64,000 nt of DNA from Monilinia fructicola (GCA_008692225.1 VICG01000002.1:3081001-3145000), one strand, 5' to 3'. Shown: positions 24,413 to 36,088, counted from the first letter of the stretch. Numbers and translations: made by a program. Notes: generated by a model not told the origin, from the letters alone.

Positions 24413-25374
24413 TCAAAATCCTTCGATTGCATGGCTAAAAGGCGAAAAGAGTAGAACCTTAGAAATCAATCGCCCCCGAGATTCCTCTCTGGAGAGATGA
24501 ATACTTACTGAAGGGGACTCAGGGCAATCCTCCAGTTTTCCGTTGTCGTGTACATTGGTATTGTGGAGAATAGTTTTAGAGCTAGAACTAGAAATAGCGC
24601 CGGAACTCACTGCCGAGACTGCATTTGGGCTGGGCTCGTCAGAATTCTTAGGAAATGTGCTCCTGAGTCCCGAATCGGCAAAACATAACGGGCAAAAAAA
24701 GGACATCGAGTATGAGGCAGGAGGGAGAAAGGATCTCGGGATAACTGATATCAGAAATATGATTTTCGGAAGTACTGGCCAGCGCCAGTTTCTCTTGGGG
24801 AGTTTGGTGCACGACGAGGAATGATCGGAGAACTTCTAGAGCTGATTAACGATGGGTATGAAGACCGGTGGAGCGACATCTAAAGCTACAATGACCGATA
24901 AATCTTCCCCTTGAGCTCTCAATTAGGATCATATATCTCATGCCTACAATAGAGAAAAGTACGTTAATCGGGAATGGGAGAGGCCAGTCTATTGAGTGAT
25001 GAGAAGGTTCATGGGTCCTCTTGCACTATGTTACAGCGATATATACAAGACCATATATTGAAACTGCTTATCCAGAATGACCGCCTTCACCTGCAGTTCT
25101 TCTCTCGTCGCCATATTACCAGTGGACTGACTTACGAGGGCGTCTTTTTGTCTTTCTGATGTATGCTCCCGTTACCTTTCCCCGCTGCAAGAAGATGACG
25201 GGTTTGCCAAGCCCTATCACATTCTGAACTTTGTTTTCAGCCTTACTGAACGCCACTTCATTCTCCGCCTGAAAATATCAGTACATTTAGAGGAAACGTG
25301 GGCATATATCATACATATTGCCAACTTAGAGAAAGGAAAAGCTTCGAAGACCGCGTCTCGCTCTCGATATGCAT
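24413..25374 (-). pseudogene. Unresolved multi-exon gene with a T7 frameshift (exon group A)
   Basis: A chain of short exons reads in compatible phases: 25315-25374 (ATG start, 20 codons), a 46-nt intron with branch TACTGAT, 25176-25268 (31 codons, QNVIGLGKPVIFLQRGK), an intron to 25126, a short exon, then 24890-25025 (PLPFPINVLFSIVGMRYM). A 48-nt intron (24842-24889) follows, then an exon from 24841 down (QTPQEKLALASTSENHIS). At the T7 run (24694-24700, A7 on the plus strand) the frame breaks. Removing one T would continue into FCPLCFADSGLRSTFPK and a Ser-rich stretch ending at the donor GTAAGT (24503-24508). A short intron with a weak GTTTTG donor is an alternative. I do not recognise the protein. 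Group B may be the same gene's 3' part. Confidence 0.4.
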
Positions 25375-26342
25375 TATGCTACTGGGCAGACCTCTCACTC
25401 ATGTGCATCACTGTGCTCCTCTCCTCAAGTGTCATGCCACCGACGCGTACAACAGCTTCAACCAACAGCAAAAACAAGCTCGGGCATCGCCACACCTGCG
25501 CCGATTCCCGAAGATACACCATGCCCACGCAGTCTCGCCAGCGTCCGCGGAAAATGACAGGCCGGAAGCCCCGCACCAAACAAATCCACCGCAAGCGAAG
25601 GGATGGAAACGGACCCAGCACCCGAGCGACTCCCCGGTGTGCATATCAACGCGTCTCGCGAAGATGGGAGAAATGAGAACGGAATGTCAGAGCGCGACAG
25701 AGCAGCACCTGCTGACGCACCAGCGTGCGCGGTCCTGAGTCCTGAAGGCTGCCCGCTCGCTCATCCTCATTGCGCGTGCGAGAGAAGTTGAATGGAAGAT
25801 ATGGGAAAGGGGAGCCTAGCTCCATGAAAAAATCTACCTGATCTACAGTACAAGAGATCTAGAAACATATCGAATATGTAAATTCAAGCGATTGCTGTGT
25901 GTGGTATTTCACACAAGATTGGGAGCGTTCAAGTGAGGATTTGTGGAACCTTGGCTTCTTGGTCTGATGCTACAGCAATTGAATGTTGGATTTGGGGGGA
26001 GCTGAAGTCTACATTGTTCAAGCGCAAGTTGCAAAGTCAAATTGTTGACTCAAGGGCGCCTTTTCAAAATCAAAATCATATCAACGACAAAGAATGCCCC
26101 TGCCCAATAAGTCCGCACCAAAAAACACAGCAGATCATGTAAATCTTGAATAATATCCCTTTTTGCCACGTGTGTGTGCGTGACCCTCTCCCCCCAATGC
26201 CCTCCGAAGAACACAATCCCTAGCTATACCAACTATATCCTCCAAACCTTACGACTCTCGCGTATGCTTCCAAATCCTCACTATATGTTGAACTTTCTTT
26301 TCTCCTCTCCTCGATCGATCACGCCCGCCTTGGAGCAGAGTT
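25375..26342. other. Intergenic, with a GC-rich island at about 25420-25780
   Basis: The island is visibly GC-richer (near 58% in the line at 25501) than its surroundings. It has long open frames on both strands (25298-25738 plus, 25379-25621 minus and others). Overlap in so many frames is what GC-rich DNA gives by chance, so none is called. The 25369-25791 plus frame is open apart from one TGA near 25555 and is Pro/Ala/Ser-rich. The rest holds nothing recognisable. Confidence 0.4.
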
Positions 26343-27390
26343 TCAACAATTTGCCGTATCTTCATCGAGTGCTCGTTGGATGGGTGATTCATCCAGACCT
26401 TGCATCACACCTTGGATCACGTCTTCATCATCGCTTCCGGTCTTAAGTACAGGTTCGCTCTTGGTCGCTGCACTATTCCAGCGGGAGCAAGATGTGCCTT
26501 GGGAGATTCTGCGAGGCGTTGGCGATCGACCAGTGTTCCAGAGTCGAGGAATTGACGGAGCATCTCGATACCTCAACTTGAAGATCCCCTTGGGTTTGAG
26601 GATTTTCTTTTGGTTGAAATATATGTACTCACTACATATTTTCCGTATATCTTCGTGAATACATGGTCTAGACAACCCCGAGTTGCGTGGTGCTCGGTAC
26701 AGTGTCGTCGTGCATAACCTAGGACTGCTAATGCGGTGATATGCGAATGATAACCCTAAAATTGAGTGCTTCACAATGGACCTCTTTATCCAGATTTCCC
26801 TTTAAGGATGGTTATTCAGCAGTTTGGGGTAAGGGTCTAAGGGCTTGGGCAGGAGTTGCCTTCTTCATTGATTTTACACGATAGACTATGACCTGGATTT
26901 CGTCCAATACTTCAAGTCATAACATGTCCTTCTCAATCTTTTCTCTCGATTTTTCATTCTCGCTTTTGCATGTTTTCAATAAGTGATATGTGAATTGAGG
27001 ATATCCAAATAGTCACTTACTGAGAATTAACTTCGAAAATTTCAAGGGGCTAATAACTCACTTCCTTGCTATCTTCAGCTCCATGAGTACCAATACACCT
27101 GTGAATAGTTGCAGAGTTGTGATGGCTTTCCTCGAATTCTATTCGTGAGAATGGGACTGTCAATATCAGTACCATCAACCTTGATCGCGAATTTTATGGC
27201 GGGATTAGCCCACTGAAAGCGTCTGTCGACGGCCACGATAACGGAGAGCTCTTGATCTGGAACTATCTCGACATATCTCAAGCTAATTCACCGTTGGGAT
27301 CTCGCACTTCGATTATCATATTCAGTCAATGATTTATTGCCAACACAGACAGTAACTTCGGTGCCGGGGAAGGCATTTAAGAATGGCCAT
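26343..27390 (-). pseudogene. DUF7918-like gene copy, disrupted
   Basis: The start MAILKCLP (ATG at 27390) matches the family's usual N-terminus. The continuation GTEVTVCVGNKSLTEYD is one frame off, with the shift falling at the GGGG run 27366-27369 (CCCC on the coding strand, one base too many). The new frame then meets an in-frame TGA at 27288-27290 and goes on as LRYVEIVPDQELSVIVAVD and KFAIKVDGTDIDSPIL. A second 1-nt shift near 27124-27135 is needed to reach SATIHRCIGTHGAEDSKE, which ends at a good donor GTGAGT (exon end 27062). Downstream coding-like sequence at 26343-26774 is rich in charged residues and may be the remaining 3' exon. The pattern PG..V...., YVE..P, F.I..DG...P parallels the intact copy at 36089-37596. 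The family is fungal and of unknown function; its name is from memory. Confidence 0.6.
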
Positions 27391-27823
27391 CTTTAACGTC
27401 TTGTGGAGACTGAATGGCGATCAGTATCTGCTCAAGATATATCTAGACTGAAGCATAGAATTTCCTCTAGACGATTAGAAAATTCACTAGAGAAACCAAA
27501 TATTAATTGCAAAATGAATGTGGACAAGAATGGATTAGTTATTGCCTGAAGGAGAAAAAGTAGAAGTGCGAACGCAACCTCCCATATGCAGTGATATCTG
27601 ACGGAGGCTGTTTTCTGGCTTCAAATTGGTGTTATTTGCCTACAGCACGAGTGAACCACTTGGTCTGATAGAATGGAAAGCGATAATCGATAATCGATAA
27701 TCGATAACCATCGTATTACCGTACTACTCATACATGTGTTCATGACATCGTTGTTACGCGCGTGGGACAAAGGCCAATTCATAAACACCATTTCCTTTCC
27801 GCTCCCCCTTTCCAACTTTATTG
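27391..27823. other. Short intergenic region
   Basis: Contains a small GATAATC repeat at about 27680-27708 and nothing else recognisable. It separates the disrupted DUF7918-like copy from the 3' end of the Kelch gene. Confidence 0.5.
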
Positions 27824-29386
27824 CTAAACGTCGATGCTGAAATGACTAATTTGACTATAATACGCATGTACGGCCAGTTCCAACACCCATACATCCCCAA
27901 ATACTTCTCCTCCATCGAAACCTCCTATCACCACGAGTCTACTATCGTGAAGGACTGTTCCGTGGTAACCACGAGCTTTGATCGGCTCTCCATAGACTAT
28001 CCTCTTATCCCAGGCCATCGTGACGAGATTTAGGAGGAGTACTTCGTTTGAGTATTCAACGCCATCGTGACCACCTATTACAAATAGGTAGCTTCCAACA
28101 ATAGTAGCAGTATGGCTCAACCGTGGATATGAAAGTGAAATATTAACTGGGGAGAAGGTCGAAGTTTCAATATCGAACACCCATACATCTCGGAAACATT
28201 CTCCACCATCCGATCCACCAAATATGATAAGTTTAGACCCGACTATATTTGCAGTATGATAGCCACGTGCTTTCGGCTTGGTTTTATCGTCGACAGATGA
28301 TGGCGTTGGAGCAGAAACGAGTTTCCACGACATCTTGTTCGTATCTGCGACGTCCAACCGCCATACGTCGTTCAGCGCCCGTACTCCATCTCCACCACCA
28401 AATATGTAGATTCCGTTCTTATATAAACATGCAGTATGTGCTCTTCGTTTGCTCGGTACCCTATCACCGGATATCCGCGGTTTTGACCATCGGAAGTTTA
28501 GTGTATCGAGTACATATATATCGTTGTAATATGCAGGTCCATCCCCCCCGCCAAAGACTATCAGCTTCTTTCCCACAGCCGTGCATGTCATTGCTCGCAA
28601 AGGAGCAGGTATATCTCCGCAGACAAAAGGCGTGGACCAATAAAAAGCATCGGCATCTAAGACATATAATTCGTTGAAACATGAACGTGAATCACATCCG
28701 CCAAAGACGTAGATATTGGAACCAATAAGTGTGGAAGTATGGGCCCGCAATGAGGTATGAGACGAGCCTGAGACAGGGGCACGAGACCAATACATTCCCG
28801 ATGCTGGTGCAGGCAGGACATTGGGTGCCAATTTAGGATCTGGTAATTTAGGATGTGCAATGGAGAGTCCACGCGGTGGATGTTGTACGGGTGGTACAGG
28901 AGAAGAAGAGTGTGAAGAGGATGGAGCTTTCGGTGCTATGGCAGACGTGGAACGAAGATTAATGGGCCTCTGAGCATCCTCTTTGGGAATTTGAGGTACT
29001 GGGTTACTATTGTCGAGTAGTGGTATGAGCTTCTGAGGGGGGCTGGACGTCTCGCTGCCATGATGGATAGAGGGTGGCTTCGTAGCCGTTGATTTGATGG
29101 ATGGAGTTGATGATTCTTTTTGCGACAATGATTGTGATCGCTGGCGCAATGATAGATCTGATTTCTGTTTCCGCCTATCTTGACTTTTAGTTGATAGATG
29201 CCCTGGGGTGTGACTGCGGGGAGGAGGCGCATTCTCTCGTGGTGGTGGAGGAGGAGGTGGTGGTTCAGATTCCTCAGGGATATCTTGTGGTCTTGCATCA
29301 GTTGGAGATATTTGTATGATTTTCTGGGAACGTAATAGTTTGGTTTTCAAAGGGGGACGAGTCTTGTCCTGAGGATTATCAGCCAT
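27824..29386 (-). CDS. Kelch-repeat beta-propeller protein
   Basis: A single uninterrupted frame of 520 residues. Residues 1 to about 205 are disordered: a basic start, a polyproline run (PPPPPPPP near residue 45), then Ser/Pro/Gln-rich sequence. From about residue 215 six Kelch motifs follow, each with the double-glycine/aromatic pattern: NIYVFGGCDSRSCFNELYVL, KLIVFGGGDGPAYYNDIYVL, GIYIFGGGDGVRALNDVWRL, KLIIFGGSDGGECFRDVWVF, YLFVIGGHDGVEYSNEVLLL and RLVVIGGFDGGEVFGDVWVL. Six blades make a complete or near-complete propeller. Kelch propellers are protein-interaction platforms; related fungal proteins act in polarity or signalling. No catalytic domain is attached and the partner is unknown. 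The short ~20-residue tail after the last blade contains no further motif. Confidence 0.9.
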   Translation of the reverse strand: MADNPQDKTRPPLKTKLLRSQKIIQISPTDARPQDIPEESEPPPPPPPPRENAPPPRSHTPGHLSTKSQDRRKQKSDLSLRQRSQSLSQKESSTPSIKSTATKPPSIHHGSETSSPPQKLIPLLDNSNPVPQIPKEDAQRPINLRSTSAIAPKAPSSSHSSSPVPPVQHPPRGLSIAHPKLPDPKLAPNVLPAPASGMYWSRAPVSGSSHTSLRAHTSTLIGSNIYVFGGCDSRSCFNELYVLDADAFYWSTPFVCGDIPAPLRAMTCTAVGKKLIVFGGGDGPAYYNDIYVLDTLNFRWSKPRISGDRVPSKRRAHTACLYKNGIYIFGGGDGVRALNDVWRLDVADTNKMSWKLVSAPTPSSVDDKTKPKARGYHTANIVGSKLIIFGGSDGGECFRDVWVFDIETSTFSPVNISLSYPRLSHTATIVGSYLFVIGGHDGVEYSNEVLLLNLVTMAWDKRIVYGEPIKARGYHGTVLHDSRLVVIGGFDGGEVFGDVWVLELAVHAYYSQISHFSIDV

Positions 29387-31141
29387 TGTAAATGCGCCTT
29401 GTTTTATTTGAACAATAAAATGAGATTTTCATTGTTTTGCGTATGAGAAGAGTGAAGGCCAAAATAAGATTTAAAGGGATGTAGTCGTGGCTGACGATTT
29501 TGCGGTTGAATTTAAAGTAACCTTGGAAGTTTATGTATGATATGCAGTAGAATGTCGCAGGAAAGGAAAGATGGAGTTTTCAACCCCTGAATGGATAGAT
29601 ATTGATTAGTTGTCCTTCACTACTAGGTAGATACTAGGCATTGGCAGTCGGGGATGCGAGTATACATTATCAGAATCCCGGTGGAATGAATGAGTGGGTG
29701 AGTGAGTGAGTGAGTGAGTGGGTGAGGGAGTGGGTGAGTGAATGCTTGACTGATTATGAGGAATGCGGAATGAGGTATGAGACATGAGACATGAGATATG
29801 AGATATGAGGTATGAGGTGTGAGGTGTGAGGTGTGAGGTACAAAGACAAAGGTAGTCAAAGAGTGATGGTGTGAGAGAGAGGGAGGAAGAGAGAGAGAGT
29901 GTGTGTGATAGATAGACTGCAAGTGATGATGATGATGATGACCTCGGGATGTTGTTGTTGTTGTTGTTGTTGCAGAGTAAATAATGGTAATAGTAATGGC
30001 AAGGGAGGAAGATAGATACCTAGGTCCGTAGGTAGATAGATACTACTAGGTAGGTAGATAGGTGGGTGGGTAGATAGGTGGGTGAATAGAGAGATACCAA
30101 GGTTAATTATAGCCACAATTGAAGAGCCATTTGTGTACTCTGTTAATAATACCTAGGTAAGTTGAAGAAGAGTACTTGTAGAGTAGACTAGTGTAAATGG
30201 GAATGTGCGTAATTCTCCTTCTCCTTCTCCTTCTCCTTCTCCTTCTCCTTCTCCGCCCATCTATCACTCCATCTCTTCTACTAGATACCGAAAAGCAGAA
30301 GAATAATCAAGCGGGAGATCAATGGATGAATGGATGCGTGAACGAGTGACCTCGGGAAAGAAATGAATATCGGATGGATCCTGTATCAATATATGAATAC
30401 GGTATATTACCCAGCTATATTACCTAAACAGGTATTTATTGTGTCCAATCAATCCCATACATTTGTTGAAGTCTAAAATTAAACTGTACTCCGTATTTAA
30501 TAGATTTTATAGATTGATATAAATATCCATGGATATAACCTTATTTACCAACATAACCTTATTTATGTATTTATTACTCACCTACCCGTGGACCGTACAG
30601 TCCGTACAGTCCGTACAGTCCCTGTAGACAGCAGAGCTCCCTTGTGCCGGAAACTACCTACCTACCTCCCTAATTCTACCTCGTACTCCGTAGACATACT
30701 GTACTGTATTGGATTCACGATGAATTCAAGGAACAACTTGGAAACTCTCTGTTTCAGATTGAGTGAACCTTACCAGCCACACTCCTCGATGGATGTTCAA
30801 GCCACATCGATCTCACTCTACCACATTACCTAATCAACGCTCTCATCTTTATCATTATTGTGGCTGCTGATAATACCCTAGTACTGTAGTACAGTAATAA
30901 TAATAACCTGGAAGTAACCTTACCACCTAAGAAAACCGAGACGCTAAGATAAAGCTCCCCTCCAATTTTTTTTATTGATATGCATGCTTTCACAAGACTG
31001 TCTAGGTAAACTAGATACTTAAGAATATTCATGTTCTCAATATCAAAACCTTCAATCTACAACATCTCAATTCCATTGATACACTTCACCAATATCAATT
31101 GAAATATTCAACCTGGGTAGTTTCAAGCGTTGAAAGCCATT
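29387..31141. other. Divergent promoter region full of microsatellites
   Basis: It lies between the start codons of the Kelch gene and DUS3. It contains (GAGT)n at about 29690-29740, a degenerate ATGAGAC/GTGAGGT series at about 29775-29838, (GAT)n at about 29925-29941, (GTT)n at about 29952-29972 and GGTAGATA steps at about 30030-30095. (TCTCCT)n is at about 30213-30254 and (CCGTACAGT)n at about 30594-30620. A perfect TACCTAGGTA lies at 30150-30159 and a 9/10 match at 30017-30026. No gene. Confidence 0.6.
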
Positions 31142-33545
31142 ATGGCAGATGAAGTGCCCAATCCAGTGGAACCCTCCCAGTCTCTCAAACGACCATTAGA
31201 TGGAGAGCAATTGGAAGGAGCACATCCACCGCAACCAATTCTACCAGAAGATTCATCAATCACAAAGGCAGAGAAATTGGAGAGAAATGGTCCAAATGTA
31301 GACTCTGCGAGCAACGGAGAACCATCGGCGAAAAGGGTCAAGACGGATGAACAAGATAAAAAATCAACCGCGACAGATTCAGATTCTCGTGAAAGGGTGA
31401 GAGGTATAGCCCCTATCAAAGCTGAGTAAGTCAATCGTATATCTTCTTTCGAACTGATGAAATGAGAGGTTTCAGCACGCACTTGCAATGTAGTGGCGAC
31501 TAAATTATATCTAGATACTTAATTCAACCCACCGGAAGTCGATTAGCCACAGATGGTCGCAATCCTGCAGAAAATGATGATGCTGCGGAAGAAAAACCTC
31601 GCGGCGACGATCGGGAAAATGGAGGCAAGAAAAAGAAGAAGGAGAAGGGTCAAAATAAGGATCGTCAATTTGGGTCCTGGGGTGATATGATAAAGTTATG
31701 CAATAGTAGGTCGAACACACCAGAATTTTCGCCCAAGGATTGCAGTTTTGGAGATAGATGTAATTGCGAGCATGATCTCAGGAAATATTTAGCCGAAGGA
31801 AAAAGGGCAGATCTGACTACTTTCAATTCGAAATGCCCAGTTTGGGAGGAGAATGGCACATGCCCTGCTGGTTGGAAGTGTCGTTTTGTGGGAAGTCATT
31901 CCAAAGAGGTTCAAAGGGAAGATGGGCGAATGGAAATGGTCCTCATCAACGACCCAGATCGCATGAGTTCCACGGGAGCAGCCGATGGCGAAGAAGCTCT
32001 CAGAGGTGTGGTGAACGTGATCAGCACTAAAGACAAGGTTGATCTGGCTCGGAGAAGAACACAAACAGAGAAATCCGATATCTATACAAAATGGCTGGAT
32101 AAGGATTCGGAGGAGGTTAATAGGCAATCCAATAGGAAAAAGGATCAGACCGGAGAAGAAAAGGAAGAGAATCGCGCGCAATATGTGGAGCCTCCATTTC
32201 TCCCTTCTGAGAAGCGACGGATTTATTTCGGGCCAGAAACACCTGTCCTCGCTCCTCTTACCACTCAAGGTAATCTGCCGTTTCGTCGACTTTGTGTGGA
32301 ACTTGGAGCACAGCTTACCTACTCGGAGATGGCTATGTCGACACCTTTGTTTCAAGGTACGAAAGGCGAATGGGCCTTGATGAAGGCCCATGAGAGCGAG
32401 ATCACACCACCTCGAGTCCATCCAAATTCAAGTTCGATTGTTCAAAATTATGATAACTCGAAGGATTTGAAGTTTGGTACTCAAATTTCAGCCAACAAGC
32501 CATTGCAAGCCATTAAAGCTGCTGAAATCCTTAGTCGGCTCGTGCCACATTTGCGAGTAATCGATCTAAACTGTGGGTGTCCAATTGATCTCGTATACAG
32601 ACAAGGAGCTGGCTCAGCATTGCTTGATGCACCATCGAAATTGGAGAAGATGATTCGAGGTATGAATGCGGTTTCCGGGGAAGTGCCCATTACGGCCAAA
32701 ATTCGAATGGGTACCATGACGGGAAAGCCTACTGCCCTTAAAACCATTGACCGATTGGCATTCGGCGGTGTTGAAATGCGAGAGAGACTCGGAGCTCCCG
32801 GTTGCGCGGCTGTTACCCTTCATGGCCGTAGCAGACAACAAAGATATACTAAGAATGCCGATTGGAGTTACATAGCAGAATGTGCAGCTCTCGTAAAGTC
32901 ATACAACCAAAAGAAGGATGATTTGACAGACACAATTATGGAACCAGATGCCCGTACATTACCAAATGCCCCTGACGGAAGATTGTACTTCATCGGCAAC
33001 GGTGATTGCTATTCTCACGTTGATTATCTCGACCATGTACAGAATGCGGGCGTGGATTCCGTCATGGTGGCGCGTGGTGCACTTATCAAACCATGGCTCT
33101 TTGAAGAAATTGAACAAGGGCAAACACTCGATAAATCCGCATCGGAACGTCTACAATATGTTGAGAAGTTTACACGATACGGACTCGAGGCATGGGGATC
33201 CGATGAAATGGGTGTTGGCATGACTAGACGATTCCTATTAGAATGGTTGAGCTTTGCTCACAGATATGTTCCTGCGGGAATTCTGGAACATTTACCGCCC
33301 AGCTTGCAAGATCGTCCACCAGCGTATAGGGGACGAAATGATTTGGAAACTCTGTTGGCTAGTGATAATTATATGGATTGGATGAAGATTAGGTATGTTT
33401 TGTTCCTCTCGCTATACTTCACGTGCCCTACAATGACAACTCTAACCACACAATTAGTGAGATGTTCCTTGGTCCCGCGCACAAGGACTTTAAGTTCCAA
33501 CCTAAACACAAGTCAAACAGTTATGAAATTGAGGCGGAAGGATAG
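31142..33545 (+). CDS. DUS3: tRNA-dihydrouridine(47) synthase [NAD(P)+], Dus3
   Basis: Exons 31142-31425, 31515-33392 and 33458-33545 encode 749 residues. Introns are 89 and 65 nt with donors GTAAGT and GTATGT. The ~150-residue N-terminus is charged and disordered, with a [12 protein letters not shown] basic patch. Two CCCH zinc-finger regions follow ([13 protein letters not shown] and [16 protein letters not shown]). The FMN-binding TIM barrel starts at [15 protein letters not shown] and holds [19 protein letters not shown] (catalytic Cys in the GCP motif near residue 444), [29 protein letters not shown] and [15 protein letters not shown]. The CCCH fingers plus barrel are diagnostic of Dus3, which reduces U47 in the variable loop of cytosolic tRNAs (and some mRNA uridines in yeast). 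The first ATG at 31142 is used; an earlier in-frame TTG exists. Confidence 0.95.
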
Positions 33546-34324
33546 TCAAATTGAGGGCTCGTTGGGAGAAAGTGTATTGAAAGAAAAAAGTCGCAAATTA
33601 AATAGCAGCAGGCGTTATATTGACCAGGGGAAGATAGCAAACTATAAATGAGCAGCACGGTGCGATTCACGAGATACGTCAGGAGACGGTTCCATAACGT
33701 AGCATTGGGTACACAAGTGCTTATTAGACTCCAGCCTCTCAGAAACACAGGCCCGGATCAAAATCTCATCATCCAACTCTGATATATTTACTAATCACGT
33801 TCCCGGTCAAGACTCTGGCCAACGAGTAACTCTCGCCCGCATGCATGATCTCGCTCTCCTGAATATGATACTGGATGAAGCGAGATAAGTGGAGGATGCC
33901 AAGCATTTGATAAGCTGAAGGCCGAGTACCCAGGTAGCCAGAGCTCCCACTTAAATTCGAACAAAGGGAATGGATGTGTGAATATTGCAAGGCGTCGGGT
34001 ACATTTTTGTTGTTGTCAATAGATACATCATTCATTGCAACCTCACTGAGCGCCAGATAGATAGTTCGTGTCAAAAATTGCATTTTTCCTGTCTCATGAA
34101 TGCGCCACTAAACTCATGAAGCTAATTTTTTTCCCACCATGCATCATCAATAAAATACGCTCCACCCTCACTCCCTACCTCATCATCCTCCCCAAATCGT
34201 TTTCTCATGGCACCACCCCGTGGATCTCCGCCCCTCCTGGCCCCCTCCCCCCCTTTCATTCATCACTCAATATTGATTCAGTCGTGCAGTCTGCCAAAGC
34301 GTCGAACACCACCTACATATTAAT
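33546..34324. other. 3' intergenic region between convergent DUS3 and the BAP31-like gene
   Basis: Both neighbours end here. Open frames (33769-34083 minus, 34068-34367 plus) are short and show no motif. No repeat or RNA structure stands out. Confidence 0.5.
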
Positions 34325-35193
34325 TCATTTCTCCTTTCTACTGCCAGCTGAAGGTTCATTGGCTTGAGCCTTGTCAAGAATATCGTCAGAGAACTGCTTG
34401 TTTCTGGCGGATTGTTCCTTGAGGGTCTCAATATCTCTATCCTTTTGAGCCAACAAGTTCTTAAGCTTGCCGATCTCTCCAGCATTTCCGGCACGCTCCA
34501 ACTTGTCAGAGTCCTTTCCGCCGGTCTTGTTGATTGCCTCGTAGCGGTTGACCCTTTCCTCCAAGCGGAGGACTTCGAGGATCATGGTGTAAGTTCGGTT
34601 GAGGATTAGGGAGAGGAAGAGGGTAAAGCCACAGAGGTACATGTTACGTTGAGAATAGAATTTGCGGGCTTGTACCTCCATGCGCTCGTGGCCAAGAATA
34701 GGGGAACTGCTGGGTGTTAGATATTTGCTCGAGGGGAGGCGGGGGGTTTGGTGAGGGGAGATTTCATACCCAGCTTGACTCTTTTTGGCCTCTGCCAATT
34801 CGACCTGAACACGATATACTCTGTTCACACTGTCGACAAACAGGATCACGATGAAGATAAACGTAATCTTCATCCCATATTGTAATTTTGCTGCCAGTCG
34901 ACTTTCGCTTCTAGTGGGGCATTAGTAGCTGCATGATAAAGAAAATAATTGGGGAACCACGAACATGAAAGTAAACATCTTTCGGCGGATGGTGAAAGGA
35001 ATAGGAACGATGAGAAGGACGAAAAGTGCCATCTCTATTACAAGGAGCGCGAAGACCTGTACGAAAGATAATTAGCATACTGATTGTTGAGCTCGCGGGG
35101 GCTGTCAATTGTTCATGATAGATAGAGGGGGTGGTAAAGTATATCGTCAGATGGCAGAGAATTTAAACATACAAGACTGTAATAAAGTGTCAT
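34325..35193 (-). CDS. BAP31/Yet-family endoplasmic reticulum transmembrane protein
   Basis: Exons 35173-35193, 34965-35056, 34770-34910 and 34325-34709 encode 212 residues. Introns are 116, 54 and 60 nt. Three hydrophobic segments are predicted: LVFALLVIEMALFVLLIVP (residues ~7-27), ITFIFIVILFVDSV (~55-70) and YLCGFTLFLSLILNRTY (~100-118). A C-terminal coiled coil follows (RLEERVNRYEAI, LKNLLAQKDRDIETLKEQ). The family signature EVQARKFYSQRNMYLCGFT is present. BAP31-type proteins are ER quality-control and export factors linked to translocons in yeast (Yet1/Yet3). The tail ends RKEK, a dibasic-like ER retrieval ending. The third intron ends CAGCAG, so use of the second acceptor (exon start 34706) would delete one serine while staying in frame. 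Confidence 0.92.
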
Positions 35194-36088
35194 CTTTGCG
35201 GTATTGGTTCTTCCAAACTATTTGTTTGTTATGGATTCGTGGCCTGTTATAAAGTAGATATCAGTAAATGTTTGCAAGGCTTCCACATTCGCATCCGCAT
35301 TGCACTGGGAAGGTATTAGGCTCAATGCCTTTTACCTTGCAGTAGATACTTTGGATCGTAAAATATACTTACAGTAACAAATATATCTTTATTCGACCGA
35401 GTTATCAAGTTTAAATGTTGCGTTGTTGTTGATGTTGTTGATGTTGTTGAGAGAGGAAGTGTTGATGAAAAGTCAACAAGCTATTTGATATAATAGTGGT
35501 TGATGTATCCTGTAGCCCGAAGCTTCAACGTCATCAGATTATGTATTTATGTGGTCGCTGGTGAGAAAAGAACCGAGCGAATTCGGTTCCAAGGAAAATC
35601 AACGCTAAACTGTGGATAATTCAAGCCACAATCAACACGTGACCCAGCCGAGTCAAGGTGAGCCGTATTATCTCCTTTGTACTTCATCCGGATTAGTTTT
35701 TAGCTTTGAGACTTTCAAGTCAACGGATGCAGCTTGGTTTGAATACATACCGTCAGCATTAAGATGATGAACTGCTTTTTGTCATTGATTCCAAGGTTGT
35801 CTTGAATGCTTATGTATATTCAGCTGCTTAACTTTCCCGGCCCCGAAATCCTGATAAATATCATGCAACCAATGGCGTTTTGCTCCTGACTAGCTATTGC
35901 GATGGTCCTCCACTCCTTCCTTTCCTCAACCCTTTTCACTTCTTACCCCAGAATCATATGCCTCTCTTCTCTTGAGAAGGAGGTAAGGTTTAAGGAATCA
36001 TCGAATTTTAAAGCTCTGTGCTTTTTAGCCTTTTCTAGTTCCTGGATCATTATGTGCCTGTCCTTGCAATCTGTCAAATGTCCATCAT
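35194..36088. other. Intergenic region
   Basis: Includes a GTT/GATGTT repeat at about 35423-35452, immediately upstream of the BAP31-like gene. No coding frame with support; the open frame at 35902-36183 is a shadow of the next gene's tail region. Confidence 0.5.
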
